From contig CACJVE010000007.1 in the NCBI GenBank assembly GCA_902596775.1, positions 1-64,000 on the forward strand: a DNA stretch of 64,000 nt, read 5' to 3'. Each line of letters begins with the position of its first letter. Position 1 is the stretch's first letter. Below are positions 1 to 10,700 of the stretch, one piece after another. The translations under genes and the position numbers were made by a program. A model generated the notes under the pieces. The model was not told the origin of the DNA, did no database searches, and saw only the letters and a program-made list of their open reading frames with translations. This stretch comes from an uncultured SAR92 cluster bacterium (GTDB lineage: Bacteria; Pseudomonadota; Gammaproteobacteria; Pseudomonadales; Porticoccaceae).

Positions 1-54
1 AGCTCTTTGAATCAAATTCCATATATTTTGTAGCGTCACTGTTATCTGTTTAGA

Positions 55-2478
55 TTACTTTTTAGCTATTCTAATATACGCGTACTTTTTATTTGTGATA
101 AATACTATCGAGAAAATCAGCATTAAAAACAAGAGTAGTGGTTGATTTGATGTATTGGTTGAGACAGTGCAACCGCCTCCGCCAGACGAGGTACCAGAAT
201 TATTATCAAGAATAACAGTCACATTGGTTTGATCAGAGTAAGAACCACTATTAGATATACTTGCTGTAAGACTAAACTGCAAAGTACCAGCGGAAGATGG
301 AGCAACAAATTCTGCAGTGCCATCGCCATCTTGCGTAATTTGAACAGAGTTGCCAGATGACTGAGTCCATTCATAGGTAATCTCTTCAGCATTAGCGCCT
401 GTCAGTATGCCTTGCAGCTGGACTATCTCACCCGCATTGACGATTTGATCCTCACCCGCACTAATCTCAACATCAGCTGTTGCTTTATCAATTACAGAAA
501 TGATTGCCATGTTGTGTTTACCAAGCGCTGCACCATTTTTTGGATCAAATAGTCTGATCATAAAACTCTCATTACTCTCCTCTACACTATCACCTAAAAT
601 TTGTAATTCAATTGTTTTAGATGCATTTTCACCATCATTCCAATTCAGGGCTCCACTCGCGTTCTCGATATCATTCGAATCTAATGCACCCATTATCAAT
701 TCCCAACCGACACTCACATCTCCCGTAAATCCTCCAACTCGATTTACATTAAGAAACAGAACAGATCCCTCCTCAATATAGTGAGTTAATGAATCAAATG
801 AAAAATTACCTTGTGATGGTTGTTTCGTATTATCTTTAACGATGTAAAGACCACTGCTGATATCACTAACAAGGATATTTCCACTCGGTAAATAGGGATA
901 AACACCCCATGCCCCGTTAAATGAAACATTGTCAGAAACAGGAAATGTATCAAAAAAACCAACATCACGTGGATCTTGCGGATCTGAAATATCAATGACA
1001 GTTACCCCACGCGTGTAATTAGACATGTAATATCGGTTGCCTCTCACAAAACCGTTATGATCAATCGCTCGTGTTGGCCCAGTCCATGTTGATAATAAAG
1101 ATGGTGCTCTAAAATCGGATAATTCAAATAACCGAACGGTTGTATTTAAACCATAATCCATTTCATCCAACTCATCATGCACAACCACAACTTGTTTGTC
1201 CTCCGTATACCAGCCAGAGTGAACATAGGAGACATATTGATAGGCGGTTGTGCTTAAACGTGTTGGGAAATTGTTATTTGTCTTATCCCATATTTGAAAG
1301 TTGTTTTCATTGAAATCAAAAAATATCTCACAGAATGCTTGAGATAAGACGCATTGTGTGTCTTTTCTCTCGTCAGTAACAATCATTGAGCTAACATCAT
1401 GACTGTAATTTCCTCTGGAGCTCGATTCATTCAAATACACAGAGTTTGGCTGCTGCGGATTGTCTAATCCATAAGAATTAAAAGAGCCACCCTGCTGATT
1501 TGAACCTGCAATATGCAGATAAGGTGTCATACCAGTTAAAGCAACGCCTGTTGCATAATCAACATTACTTAGGTACACATTATGAGCAGATACATCATTT
1601 GAGCCTGATATCCCTGCAGAAATACTCTCAGGTAATCCTCTAAGATCAATAACCATGGTTCCAACTGATGCACTATCTGCTGTTACATACGCATAACTCT
1701 TCCATGAGCTGTCCTCATGATCAAAATATTGATAGACCTTTAGATCTCGCCATGCTGTCGATTGACTCGATATAGATCCAACGACGCGAGGTAATGTTGG
1801 GTCGGTAACTTCAACAACCCCAACACCATTTCTAAGACCGATAATTGCGTACTCTTTATTATCATTTAGATCATAAAAACCCCAAATATCATTTGCCGCG
1901 CTTGGGTTTATAGAGAAATCAGATAAAGGAACATGGGCGAGTAAATCCATATTCTCACAAGGGTGATCCCCTGCCATTCCAAATTCACAGGTTGACGCTT
2001 CTTTTTTCAGCGACAAGCGCTCATAAAGCTCAACTTTTTCGCGAATTAAGGCTGTTTTCTTGACGTCTAATCCTTTGGAGTCAACAACAACAGTGAATCC
2101 TTTTTCAGCGAGTTTATCTGCAAATTCTAAAGGAACCCCAATCAATCGTGTGATGTTTGAGTCACTTTTTTTAATATAGTTTGAGGACTTGCTGTAGGAG
2201 CCCTCTACAGGCACAAGATCACTTAATAAATAAAAGAGCGTCTCAACGTCATCAATAACATAATTACCTTCAGATAATAAGATTTTATCGCCTTTGTTCG
2301 ATTTTAAACCCGCATAACTAACTGTTTTACAGGGATTTTCTGGATTATCACATGTACCAATATCAATGCCGTCGAAAGCGACAAATCGCGCTTTTTCATG
2401 ATCTGCATGACCTAAGCAGTTGCTTGCAAAAACTAAAATTAATAAGAGAAAGGCAGGCAGTGTTTTAAGAGAACGCAT
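55..2478 (-). CDS. Secreted choice-of-anchor-B (LVIVD repeat) protein with Calx-beta, PKD-like and GGGGC C-terminal sorting tail
   Basis: 807 residues with an N-terminal signal peptide (hydrophobic stretch about 8-22). Residues 30-110 resemble the first turns of a DUF1565 beta-helix. From about 163 to 549 there are LVIVD-type beta-propeller repeats of the choice-of-anchor-B family (motifs such as VGVVEVTDP and VTVIDISDP). A Calx-beta domain follows at about 556-663, then a PKD/Ig-like domain at about 663-757. The tail is SSGGGGCTV, a hydrophobic helix and a basic end (NKKYAYIRIAKK), which is the three-part layout of protein-sorting C-termini such as JDVT-CTERM or GlyGly-CTERM. The protein is therefore expected to be exported, held in the membrane and processed or anchored by a sorting protease not present here. 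The giant protein at 25545-33740 has the same tail. The ligand or enzymatic role is unknown. Confidence 0.85.
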   Translation of the reverse strand: MRSLKTLPAFLLLILVFASNCLGHADHEKARFVAFDGIDIGTCDNPENPCKTVSYAGLKSNKGDKILLSEGNYVIDDVETLFYLLSDLVPVEGSYSKSSNYIKKSDSNITRLIGVPLEFADKLAEKGFTVVVDSKGLDVKKTALIREKVELYERLSLKKEASTCEFGMAGDHPCENMDLLAHVPLSDFSINPSAANDIWGFYDLNDNKEYAIIGLRNGVGVVEVTDPTLPRVVGSISSQSTAWRDLKVYQYFDHEDSSWKSYAYVTADSASVGTMVIDLRGLPESISAGISGSNDVSAHNVYLSNVDYATGVALTGMTPYLHIAGSNQQGGSFNSYGLDNPQQPNSVYLNESSSRGNYSHDVSSMIVTDERKDTQCVLSQAFCEIFFDFNENNFQIWDKTNNNFPTRLSTTAYQYVSYVHSGWYTEDKQVVVVHDELDEMDYGLNTTVRLFELSDFRAPSLLSTWTGPTRAIDHNGFVRGNRYYMSNYTRGVTVIDISDPQDPRDVGFFDTFPVSDNVSFNGAWGVYPYLPSGNILVSDISSGLYIVKDNTKQPSQGNFSFDSLTHYIEEGSVLFLNVNRVGGFTGDVSVGWELIMGALDSNDIENASGALNWNDGENASKTIELQILGDSVEESNESFMIRLFDPKNGAALGKHNMAIISVIDKATADVEISAGEDQIVNAGEIVQLQGILTGANAEEITYEWTQSSGNSVQITQDGDGTAEFVAPSSAGTLQFSLTASISNSGSYSDQTNVTVILDNNSGTSSGGGGCTVSTNTSNQPLLLFLMLIFSIVFITNKKYAYIRIAKK

Positions 2479-2599
2479 GATTACTTACCAAATTATGATG
2501 TCCATATTCACCATATCGACACGTTTGAACAATAGTATAACTGATTAAAATCTATTAACTAATATACTTAATTAAGGTCGCTACAAAGAGCGAAAAGGC

Positions 2600-2818
2600 T
2601 TACAGCGATGGCATTAACGCTTCCAAATGCGCTTCAATCTCCTCGGCAGTAGTCCTGGTCGCATCAGCCGCTACTACTCCATTAATGAGAGTATCTCCCT
2701 CTAGACCAAACAAGTCACTCAGAGTGAGTAATTCACCTGTAAATGTATTATTGGTGATAATGTCGAATGTTTTTTCGAGGTTTGATATCGTGAGATAAGA
2801 GTAATAGACTAACCCAGC
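2600..2818 (-). pseudogene. Fossil of a dockerin-like (FGLxGD) C-terminal module
   Basis: This frame is open for 72 codons on the minus strand and has no plausible start codon near its beginning. It ends with LSDLFGLEGDTLINGVV, about 26 more residues and a stop. This closely matches the last repeat of the beta-helix protein at 40968-44396 (LRYLFGLRGDTLVTGVI, then a similar acidic helix). The upstream part of the parent gene is missing, and the lipoprotein gene starting at 2842 occupies its place on the other strand. I read it as the surviving 3' end of a deleted secreted-protein gene. The similarity is seen directly; the deletion is inferred. An intact short gene with an unusual start is less likely. 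Confidence 0.6.
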
Positions 2819-2841
2819 TTATCTAGAGGGGTAATTTAGTT

Positions 2842-4353
2842 ATGAGGAAATCAATTTTATTCGGAATTTTTTCATTGTTACTGACATCATGCGGAGGTGG
2901 AGGTGCATCTAATGAGTCGCCATCGCCAGAACCCCCTGCACCCGAGCCTCCTGAGGAAATTTTATATACTAAAGTCATTGATGGTTACGTTAGCGGTGCT
3001 AACATTTTTATTGATCATAATTGGAACTTGATTCAAGACGATGGTGAACCGAGTGCTTATGAAGACTTGGAAAATCAGAGATACTATTTTTATGAAGAGG
3101 ACTTCTCATCAATTGATAATTGGTCTGTTACATGTGCTAGTGAGAGACCGGCAGTTGCCGAGGTTCCAGTAGGCGCTATTGACAGTGAGAGGGGCGAGAT
3201 CACTTCAGAGTACACTCTCTATCATTTTCCATTTTTCTCGCAAGGTGCGGGTGGAATTCAAGATACTTATACTGCCAACATTACGCCGCTGACTACCTTA
3301 TTCTTTCCTTATATTTCTAGCTTAATGGAAAATACAGAGATTGGCGTGCAGGCGGGATGTGGATCAATCGCCAATGATATTGCGGAAGGCGTAATAAATG
3401 AGGTTGATCAGGTACTGACTGCATTGACAGCAGAGTTTAATATCGATGTATTCACATTTTATGATGATTTTATTGCTTCGGGCGACGAGGTTAAAAAAGC
3501 CTATGCTGAAAAAGTGGTAGATTTTTTACAAATCGCCTTTACTGTAGGTCAATTAATTGAGGAAGAATATCAAATCGAGACAAGAATCCAGCTGGATAGA
3601 CTTATAGTCGAGAAAATTCTCTCCAATGAAGAATTTGAAACCGTAGAGTTTGCGGTGTTTAGCCCAGCAACAGTAATCTCTCTGGGGGATGAATATTTGC
3701 AACAAACCCTTTATGCATTCTACGATGTCATTGCAAATAGTGATGGCGAGCTAATTGATTCTGATGGAAATGTGTATGAAATAACGCTTGCTAATTTGAA
3801 GGCAAATACAACATTTTTAATCAGGGACATGGTGTACTCTAACGGCCAAATTTTTCCTGGAAACAGGGTTTTAATGGAAACCGTAGAGAGACCTGTTGTA
3901 GGACTTGAGAGATTTATTCATTTTGGACTTTTTCAGTCTGGTCAGGAGTATACAGAGGCAAAAATCAATGAGGTTTTGCGCAGAATGGCCGTGTATAGGA
4001 TCAATGAAAACAGTACTAGTAGCTTGGAGCTTTTTGAAATAGAACTTAGAAATGAGACTAACCCTCATTTCATTTTTGATTTTGAGACAATTTTTGCAAC
4101 ACGTGATGCCTCTCAATTAGAGGATATTTATAATCAAGTCAGAGATCTAAAAAGAGAAATGAGTTTAATCTCCGACAATAGGATTTATTTATATCCGACT
4201 GATAGACAAAGCTTGAGAAGGTCAAATTGGACTTATTTGGAAATCGCCACTGATGATGGCGTTAACATATCTTGCTTGAATGAGGGAACAGGGGTACAAA
4301 CTTACGGCGAACAGGCATATGAGGACTGCTTGGCTAATATTAATGAGAATTAA
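2842..4353 (+). CDS. Outer-membrane-type lipoprotein, function unknown
   Basis: 503 residues. The signal peptide ends in a clear lipobox (LLTSC, Cys17), followed by four glycines and a Pro/Glu-rich tether (about 20-40). Next comes the motif KVIDGYVSGANIFIDHN with a QDDGE stretch, common at the start of large marine-bacterial lipoproteins where it resembles a carboxypeptidase-regulatory or calcium-binding-like beta-sandwich. An NITPLTTLFF motif near residue 150 belongs to the same type. The rest is mostly helical and charged, without a motif I recognise. There is no operon partner: the fossil module lies upstream on the other strand and dusA is 227 bp downstream. Lipidation is well supported; the function is not known. 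Confidence 0.8.
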   Translation: MRKSILFGIFSLLLTSCGGGGASNESPSPEPPAPEPPEEILYTKVIDGYVSGANIFIDHNWNLIQDDGEPSAYEDLENQRYYFYEEDFSSIDNWSVTCASERPAVAEVPVGAIDSERGEITSEYTLYHFPFFSQGAGGIQDTYTANITPLTTLFFPYISSLMENTEIGVQAGCGSIANDIAEGVINEVDQVLTALTAEFNIDVFTFYDDFIASGDEVKKAYAEKVVDFLQIAFTVGQLIEEEYQIETRIQLDRLIVEKILSNEEFETVEFAVFSPATVISLGDEYLQQTLYAFYDVIANSDGELIDSDGNVYEITLANLKANTTFLIRDMVYSNGQIFPGNRVLMETVERPVVGLERFIHFGLFQSGQEYTEAKINEVLRRMAVYRINENSTSSLELFEIELRNETNPHFIFDFETIFATRDASQLEDIYNQVRDLKREMSLISDNRIYLYPTDRQSLRRSNWTYLEIATDDGVNISCLNEGTGVQTYGEQAYEDCLANINEN

Positions 4354-4580
4354 ATTAAACGCACTCAAGTATTGTCAAAGTGATAAGTGAAGCACAATGC
4401 TCTCACTAATATATTTAAATTTGATTATCTAACGATAATCATTTCGGTTATTAAGCTTTTGAAAACAAGTGAATTTAGCTCCTAAATCTTTTGATACAAA
4501 AATTTATGACAAGCTTACAAGATCAATTAAATAAACTTAAGGCATGCTAATTTTGGAGCTTTTTCTACCTTTTTTGATCT

Positions 4581-5561
4581 ATGCGTAAAAAATTAAACAG
4601 AAAATTTTGTGTAGCTCCGATGATGAATTGGACTGATCGACATTGTCGTTCATTTATGAGGTTGATTAGTTCTGAGGCTGTCCTTTACACCGAGATGATT
4701 ACAACAGGTGCTATTCTGCATGGTGATGCACATTATCATCTAGATCTCAACTCGGATGAGAGCCCCGTCGCGCTTCAGCTTGGTGGAAGCAATCCTCAAG
4801 AATTATCTAAATGTATAAAGTTAATCGAAAACTATTCATATGATGAGATTAATTTAAATTGTGGATGCCCAAGTGATCGAGTTCAGAATGGAATGTTTGG
4901 TGCTGTAATGATGAAAAATGCGAATCTGACTGCAGATTGTATCTCCGCATTATTAGACGCATCAAAATTACCAATATCGGTTAAACATCGAATCGGGGTT
5001 GATGATTTTGATTCCTATGATTTTTTATGTGATTTTGTTGAAACTGTTTCAAATACTGGCTGCAAAGTATTTATCATTCACGCTCGGAAAGCATGGCTTA
5101 AGGGCTTGAGCCCAAAACAGAACAGAGAAATACCGGAACTCAACTATGATCGAGTTTATCAGCTAAAAAGGGATTTTCCTGAACTGGAAATCATCATAAA
5201 TGGAGGAATAAGTTCTATTCATGACTCAGTTGACCATATACATGAATTAGATGGAGTGATGATAGGAAGAGAAGCCTATACAAATCCTTACCTGCTAGCT
5301 GAGGTTGATCAAAAAATTTATGGAAAAAAGAAGTCTGTTATAAAAAGAGAGGAAATAGCTGAAAAATTCTGTCAATACGTTGATAATGAAATGGTTAAGG
5401 GCGAGAAGTTGCACTCAATGACAAGGCATATATTAGGCCTTTTCAGGGGTGTGAAGGGTGCAAAGCAGTTCAGGCGTCATATTAGTGAGAATGCGCAAGG
5501 TGAAAAGGCATCTATCGATGTTTTGTATAATGCATTAAAGAAAGTTGGGGAAATATCATAA
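4581..5561 (+). CDS. dusA: tRNA-dihydrouridine(20/20a) synthase DusA
   Basis: FMN-dependent enzyme that reduces uridine 20/20a in the tRNA D-loop. It has 326 residues, normal for the family. The N-terminal CVAPMMNWTDRH motif begins the TIM barrel. INLNCGCPSDRVQNG carries the catalytic cysteine, which by family alignment is Cys96. SVKHRIGVDD and IINGGISS are FMN/phosphate-binding segments, and MIGREAYTNPYL is a DusA signature. talB starts directly after the stop codon, so dusA, talB and the TerB-like gene look like one transcript. The ATG has only a weak ribosome-binding site. Confidence 0.95.
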   Translation: MRKKLNRKFCVAPMMNWTDRHCRSFMRLISSEAVLYTEMITTGAILHGDAHYHLDLNSDESPVALQLGGSNPQELSKCIKLIENYSYDEINLNCGCPSDRVQNGMFGAVMMKNANLTADCISALLDASKLPISVKHRIGVDDFDSYDFLCDFVETVSNTGCKVFIIHARKAWLKGLSPKQNREIPELNYDRVYQLKRDFPELEIIINGGISSIHDSVDHIHELDGVMIGREAYTNPYLLAEVDQKIYGKKKSVIKREEIAEKFCQYVDNEMVKGEKLHSMTRHILGLFRGVKGAKQFRRHISENAQGEKASIDVLYNALKKVGEIS

Positions 5562-6527
5562 ATGAGTGAAAAAAATCAGCTAGATCAACTCAAAAACATG
5601 ACAACGATCGTTGCAGATACTGGCGATTTTGAAGCTATTTCAAAATTCACGCCTGAGGATGCAACTACTAACCCTTCTCTGATTCTAAAAGCGGCTCAAA
5701 TGCCGGAATATAAGTATCTAGTGAATGAGGTTGTTGCATCACTTGAAGGAAATGATTTATCTAGTTCCGAACAAATGGATCTATGCATGGATAGATTGGC
5801 TGTTAAATTTGGAGAGAAAATTTTAGGTGTTATTCCTGGTAGAGTATCTACAGAGGTTGATGCACGCTTATCCTTTGATAAAAATAGATCAATTGAGAAG
5901 GCTAAATCATTAATTTCGCAATATGAGGATATTGGCATTAATCGAAATCGCATTCTAATTAAAATGGCCTCGACCTTTGAAGGTATAAAAGCCGCTGAGA
6001 CACTTGAGAAAGAGAATATAAACTGCAATCTAACGCTACTATTTAACTTTACTCAGGCTGCGGCGGCCGCAGATGCCGGTGCATTCCTTATATCACCATT
6101 TGTTGGCAGAATTTTAGATTGGTATAAAGGAAAGTATCCAGAAAATGATTTTTCAGGAGCTCAAGATCCCGGAGTTCAATCGGTTACTAGTATCTATAAC
6201 TATTATAAACAATCAGGTTATGAAACGATTGTCATGGGTGCGAGCTTTAGAAACACAGGTGAAATTATAGAGTTAGCAGGATGTGACAGATTGACCATTA
6301 GCCCTCAGCTTCTTGATGAATTAAACACTACCATCGATCCAATAGTTAGAAAATTAGATCCTAATAACACAGGCGATAGTATTGAATATAACCTGGGTAA
6401 TGAAAGCAATTTCAGGTACGAGGTGAATAGTGATGAGATGGCAACAGAGAAACTTGCACAAGGAATTCGAGGATTTGCCACGGATCAAAATAAACTCGAA
6501 ATTTGGTTAAAAGATACATATAAATGA
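5562..6527 (+). CDS. tal: Transaldolase (TalB/TalA type)
   Basis: Transfers a dihydroxyacetone unit between sugar phosphates in the non-oxidative pentose phosphate pathway, in the cytoplasm. It has 321 residues, the length of class 1 transaldolases. Visible motifs are VADTGDF (catalytic Asp19), [27 protein letters not shown] with the Schiff-base lysine Lys134 (Lys132 in E. coli TalB), and [10 protein letters not shown]. The start follows the dusA stop without a gap and the stop overlaps the next ATG by 4 bp, so translation is probably coupled. Confidence 0.96.
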   Translation: MSEKNQLDQLKNMTTIVADTGDFEAISKFTPEDATTNPSLILKAAQMPEYKYLVNEVVASLEGNDLSSSEQMDLCMDRLAVKFGEKILGVIPGRVSTEVDARLSFDKNRSIEKAKSLISQYEDIGINRNRILIKMASTFEGIKAAETLEKENINCNLTLLFNFTQAAAAADAGAFLISPFVGRILDWYKGKYPENDFSGAQDPGVQSVTSIYNYYKQSGYETIVMGASFRNTGEIIELAGCDRLTISPQLLDELNTTIDPIVRKLDPNNTGDSIEYNLGNESNFRYEVNSDEMATEKLAQGIRGFATDQNKLEIWLKDTYK

Positions 6528-6970
6528 TTAATAAAATTAAAGAATTTTTTAATAAAAAGACTGAAGAGGCTGAAGATAACTCTCATTCAGTTCTAAATAT
6601 TGCAACCGCTGCTCTACTGATTGAAGTAATGACTATTGATGGCAATATGGATCAAGAGGAGATGGATTCGGTCAAAAGTAACTTGTCTAAAATACTCGAA
6701 TTATCTGATGATGAAATTCAAGAACTAATTGATCTATCACAAGAGGAAGTGAGTGATGCTACGTCACTCTATCAGTTTACCAAAGAAATTAATGCGAACT
6801 TTGAATTGCAACAGAAATTAGATTTGATGACGGCGCTATGGCAGGTTGCTTTAGCAGATGATTATCTTGATAAATATGAGGAGAGTATCCTCAGAAAGAT
6901 TGCTGACCTGATTCATCTAAGACACAGCGAGTATATCGAATGCAAAACTAAAGCGAGAACTTCAGATTAA
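6524..6970 (+). CDS. TerB-like (tellurite resistance/DjlA N-terminal fold) protein
   Basis: 148 residues. The core from about residue 23 to 140 has the TerB pattern: a first half with [15 protein letters not shown] and a second half with [21 protein letters not shown]. Both contain the acidic D-G/D-Y-D type loops thought to bind metal in this fold. There is no signal peptide or membrane helix, so it is cytoplasmic. The ATG overlaps the talB stop (ATGA). Single-domain TerB proteins of this type are widespread and poorly understood; linkage to tellurite resistance is not implied. Confidence 0.85.
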   Translation: MINKIKEFFNKKTEEAEDNSHSVLNIATAALLIEVMTIDGNMDQEEMDSVKSNLSKILELSDDEIQELIDLSQEEVSDATSLYQFTKEINANFELQQKLDLMTALWQVALADDYLDKYEESILRKIADLIHLRHSEYIECKTKARTSD

Positions 6971-6978
6971 TTAAAAAA

Positions 6979-7704
6979 CTAGAAATCCTCAAAGTCTTCA
7001 AAATCTTCAAAGCCCTCAAAATCACCGAAAGCATCATCAAGCTCGCCATCTTTAATTTCATACTCTCTTGTTTGCAAATAGATGTCTCTAACAAAGAGAT
7101 ATTCGTCTCCACTCATTAAATCATCTATTCCAAGCATTTCGGCGCGCATGGATACAACATCAAATGCCTTGAGGCCTACTCTAGCCTCATAATTATCATT
7201 ATATGTAAATGGGTCTAGAAGACTATCAAAAAAGTTTGAAGGTGCATCACGCAGCGTTGAGGGTCCATAAAGCGGTAGCATTAAGTAAGGTCCGCTTTCA
7301 ACACCCCAAACAGCAAGTGTCTGGCCAAAATCTTCAGGCTCTCCGCCTTTTATCTTCAAATAGGTAGCCACATCAAAAATACCAGCTAAACCAAGTGAGC
7401 TATTAATTAAAAATCGAGATGCAAACTCAATTGACTGAGATACTTTACCTTGCAACAAGCTATTTGCTGCGCTCGGCAAGTCATCCAAATTACTAAAAAA
7501 ATTATCTACAATCGTTTTTACAAATTGAGGTGAGAGCTCATCGTATGTTTTAGCAATAGGCTTGAGAAATAATGGATCAACAACGTCAAAATTAAATGCA
7601 TAAAACTTTCGATTTAATTCTTCTAGAGGGTCAACTGGGTCAGCCGCTTGAGAATTTACCGAAAACGATAGAAAAACAATAAAATAAATGATTAGTGATC
7701 TCAA
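6979..7704 (-). CDS. mlaA: MlaA/VacJ family phospholipid-transport protein without a lipobox
   Basis: 241 residues. Family motifs are DPLEELNRKFYAFN after the signal peptide, then SRFLINSSLGLAGIFDVA, DFGQTLAVWGVESGPYLMLPLYGP and STLRDAPSNFFDSLLDP. MlaA removes misplaced phospholipids from the outer leaflet of the outer membrane and passes them to the Mla system. Here the signal sequence ends SVNSQAADP with no cysteine, so the usual outer-membrane lipid anchor is absent. The C-terminus is a short tandem repeat of Phe-Glu-Asp units. The start is a TTG behind a good ribosome-binding site (GAGGAAAGG). No mlaBCDEF genes lie nearby. It converges on the TerB-like gene with an 8-bp gap. Confidence 0.88.
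   Translation of the reverse strand: MRSLIIYFIVFLSFSVNSQAADPVDPLEELNRKFYAFNFDVVDPLFLKPIAKTYDELSPQFVKTIVDNFFSNLDDLPSAANSLLQGKVSQSIEFASRFLINSSLGLAGIFDVATYLKIKGGEPEDFGQTLAVWGVESGPYLMLPLYGPSTLRDAPSNFFDSLLDPFTYNDNYEARVGLKAFDVVSMRAEMLGIDDLMSGDEYLFVRDIYLQTREYEIKDGELDDAFGDFEGFEDFEDFEDF
6984..7029 (-). repeat. 9-bp tandem repeat coding FED-type units at the mlaA C-terminus
   Basis: About five imperfect 9-bp units of the form TCTTCAAAA/TCCTCAAAG (plus strand) encode FGDFEGFEDFEDFEDF at the end of MlaA. Such a short coding repeat can change copy number by slippage without disturbing the frame. Confidence 0.75.
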
Positions 7705-7794
7705 ACCTTTCCTCTACGAAGTATTACTTGTCTTACTATTATATTACCAAACAAATCGCTTTTAATACGGATCATTCCTCCGCACCTATCAGAG

Positions 7795-10700
7795 CTATTG
7801 GAATGACATTACATTCAGCTTTTCTTGCAACTTTTCCCATCTCTTAGACAATCTTTTATAGGAAACAGGTTCTCGTGTTTTTAACTGCTGGGCAAATAGA
7901 GAAACTCTTAGTTCCTCAATTGCCCACTTAAAAGACCGCATCTCCTCAAACAGCTCGGAATTAACGTTTTGATCCAGATCGCTTACAAGATCCAGCAATT
8001 CAGATATCTGGGTGCTAAAAAGTAGATTGTCCTTGAACTTATACTGTGTTTTATCAATTCTTATCAAAATTGCTTTCAAGTATTTTGGATATTGATTTAG
8101 ATCATCATCATTAGCATGAGTTAACGTATGCTTCGAAAAAAGATTTTCTAGTTGAGAAACGATATCGTTTTTAGTCTGAATATGAGAGTTATCCAGAGAA
8201 CGTAATGCGTTCTGACATTCATAAACTGATGAGAGCAGAGATTTTAACCATAGCTCTAAGTCCAAAATTTTTTGTTTAACCTTTGATAACTTATTATTAA
8301 GTAAAGACTGAAATTGATCTTGAGATCTTATAATCCCAGAATCTTTAAAAATAGTTGATTGAAAGCTCGCAGAAATGAATATATCGATAAGCTCGCTTTT
8401 TATTGGAAGTCCTGCTGCTTTTATTGCAAGATCATCTCCCGCAAAAAGCTTTTCAGAGATCTTTTTTATCGCGCTCCTACTTTGAAGGCAAGCAAGCCTC
8501 AGCTGTCCATCTGCACTTGCCATCTCGGCTTTTATCGGGTCATCAAAAAGTTTAATAGAAACAAAGGAGCCTTGATCCATGAGACCTGGCCATGCTTTTA
8601 AGACAAGGTTTCCTTTAGAGAAAGAAACTTCTTTTGGGAGGTCTCCAAAATCCCAAACTGCGATATCACTTTTCTCTATCGATTTTTCTTCTTGATCATC
8701 AAGGTTTGCAGTAAAAGCTTGTTTGTACTTCGCTTTTAAATCAATGAGACTTTTTGATGATTCAATAATTTTTCTATTCTCATCAATCAACTGGAAATTA
8801 ACTCGATACCAAGGATCTAATTTAGTCTCATCCCAAAGTGTTGGGTCTATTTTTATACCTGTTTTATGAAATAATTTGATCCCCAAAATTTCCCCTAAAG
8901 GCTTATTAACGGGTTTCAAGTCATGTTTGATTGCGTCAATATAAGTTGGTATTGGCACGAAATTTTTTCGAACACTTTTTGGCAATACCTTTACCATTTC
9001 AATACATTTTTCTCTCAAGAGCCCTGGTATTAGCCATTCAAAGAAATGTTTTGGGACTTGGTGGAGAATTGGAAGAGGAACTGTCACAGAGATACCATCA
9101 TTAGGATGGCCGGGTTCGAATTTATATGTCAACGCATACGAAGCTTCCTCAAATTCTATTTGTTTGGGGAATTGGGCCTCATAATCAGGGTGCGGTAATT
9201 CGTTAGAAATAATATCGCTAGTTAAAAACAAGATTTTTGAATTATTCGCCTCAGACTTGATTCTCCATTTCTCAAAGCTTTGCAAATTAATAACACTTGA
9301 TGGCAGTAAATTGTCATAAAATGTAAAAGAGGCCTTATCATCTAACAGGATATCTCGTGTTCTTAATCGATCCTCCTTTTCTTCTAACTCTCTAAATAGT
9401 TTAGTATTATTTTCAAAAAAATCTCCTGGCCCTTTATAAAGATTATTCACCAGTGCTTCCATTATAAAAATTTCTCTGCAAAGAGCAGGATTAGTGTTCT
9501 CATAAGCTACTAACTTATTTATCACCACAGGCAGGCCAAACAGCAACTGTTGCTCTTTTACTAAAACTGAGCCAGATTTTTGATGGTAGAAAGGCTCGCT
9601 ATATTGTTTTTTCACCAAGTGCGAGGCATATTTTTCTATCCATCTGTTGTCTATCTTGGCGACATTTAAAGCGTATTGCCGGGTTGTCTCAAATAATGAG
9701 CCCGCCATGACCCACTTCGGCCGCTTTTTTGAAACATGTGAGCCTGGAAAGATAGAAAATTCCCGATTTCTTGTTCCGTTGTAGTTCGCCGACTCGCCCA
9801 ACATTCCAACTTGAGTCACAAGGCCTGATAAGATCGCTCTATGAACACTGTCCCTTTTGGAAGGATTTTCTGTAATTTTATAACCTAATTGAATCAGCGT
9901 TTCTCTCAATTGCGCAGCCAAATCCATCCATTCAATAAAACGGATAGTCGATATGAAGTTATCTTTACAAAACTTGTTGAACTTTGATTTAGACAATATT
10001 TTTCTTTGTTTAAGCAAAGCATCTGAAATATTTAATAGCGATATAAAGTCCGAACTTTCGTCCCTTAGATTATTAATAAAATCAGCACTTCCAACCTTGT
10101 CTTTGGGCACATTAACTGGATCTTGAACACTCAGTCCCGCCACAATAATTATAACCTCATTCAAAACATTCAGATTTGCTGCCTCAAGCAACATCTTGGC
10201 TAATCTGGGCTCAATTTGGAACTTGACTATAAATCTGCCTATTTCAGTCAATCTCTTAGCACTAGACAAGGCTCGAAGTTCCTGCAGCAGTTGATATCCA
10301 TCACTGATCTGCCTCGAATCTGGTTGATCGACAAAAGAGAATGTATCAATATTACCTATTCGCAAATCAAGCATCTTCAAAATCACGGACGCTAGGCTAG
10401 TCCTTAAAATCTCAGGATCTGTATAAGCCGACCGACCATCATAATCATTTTGGGTATATAAACGATAGCATATCCCTGGCATTGTCCGTCCAGAACGACC
10501 AGCTCGCTGGTCAGCGCTGGCTCTGGATATACTCTCAATCGGTAATCGTTGAATCTTACTTCGGAAGCTATATCTTGAAATCCTCACCTTACCCGTATCG
10601 ATTACAAAACGAACATTAGGGACCGTTATAGATGTTTCAGCAATGTTTGTGGAGAGAATTATTCGGCGCTTTTTGCTATCAATAAAAATCCGATTCTGCT

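Noticed and set aside
4386-4407. Weak hairpin after the lipoprotein gene as a terminator
   Set aside because: The stem is bulged and AT-rich and the following T run is interrupted.
4430-4460. Fur-like site ACGATAATCATTTCGG before dusA
   Set aside because: Only the left half fits (about 9 of 14 positions), it is about 140 bp from the gene, and dusA has no known iron link.
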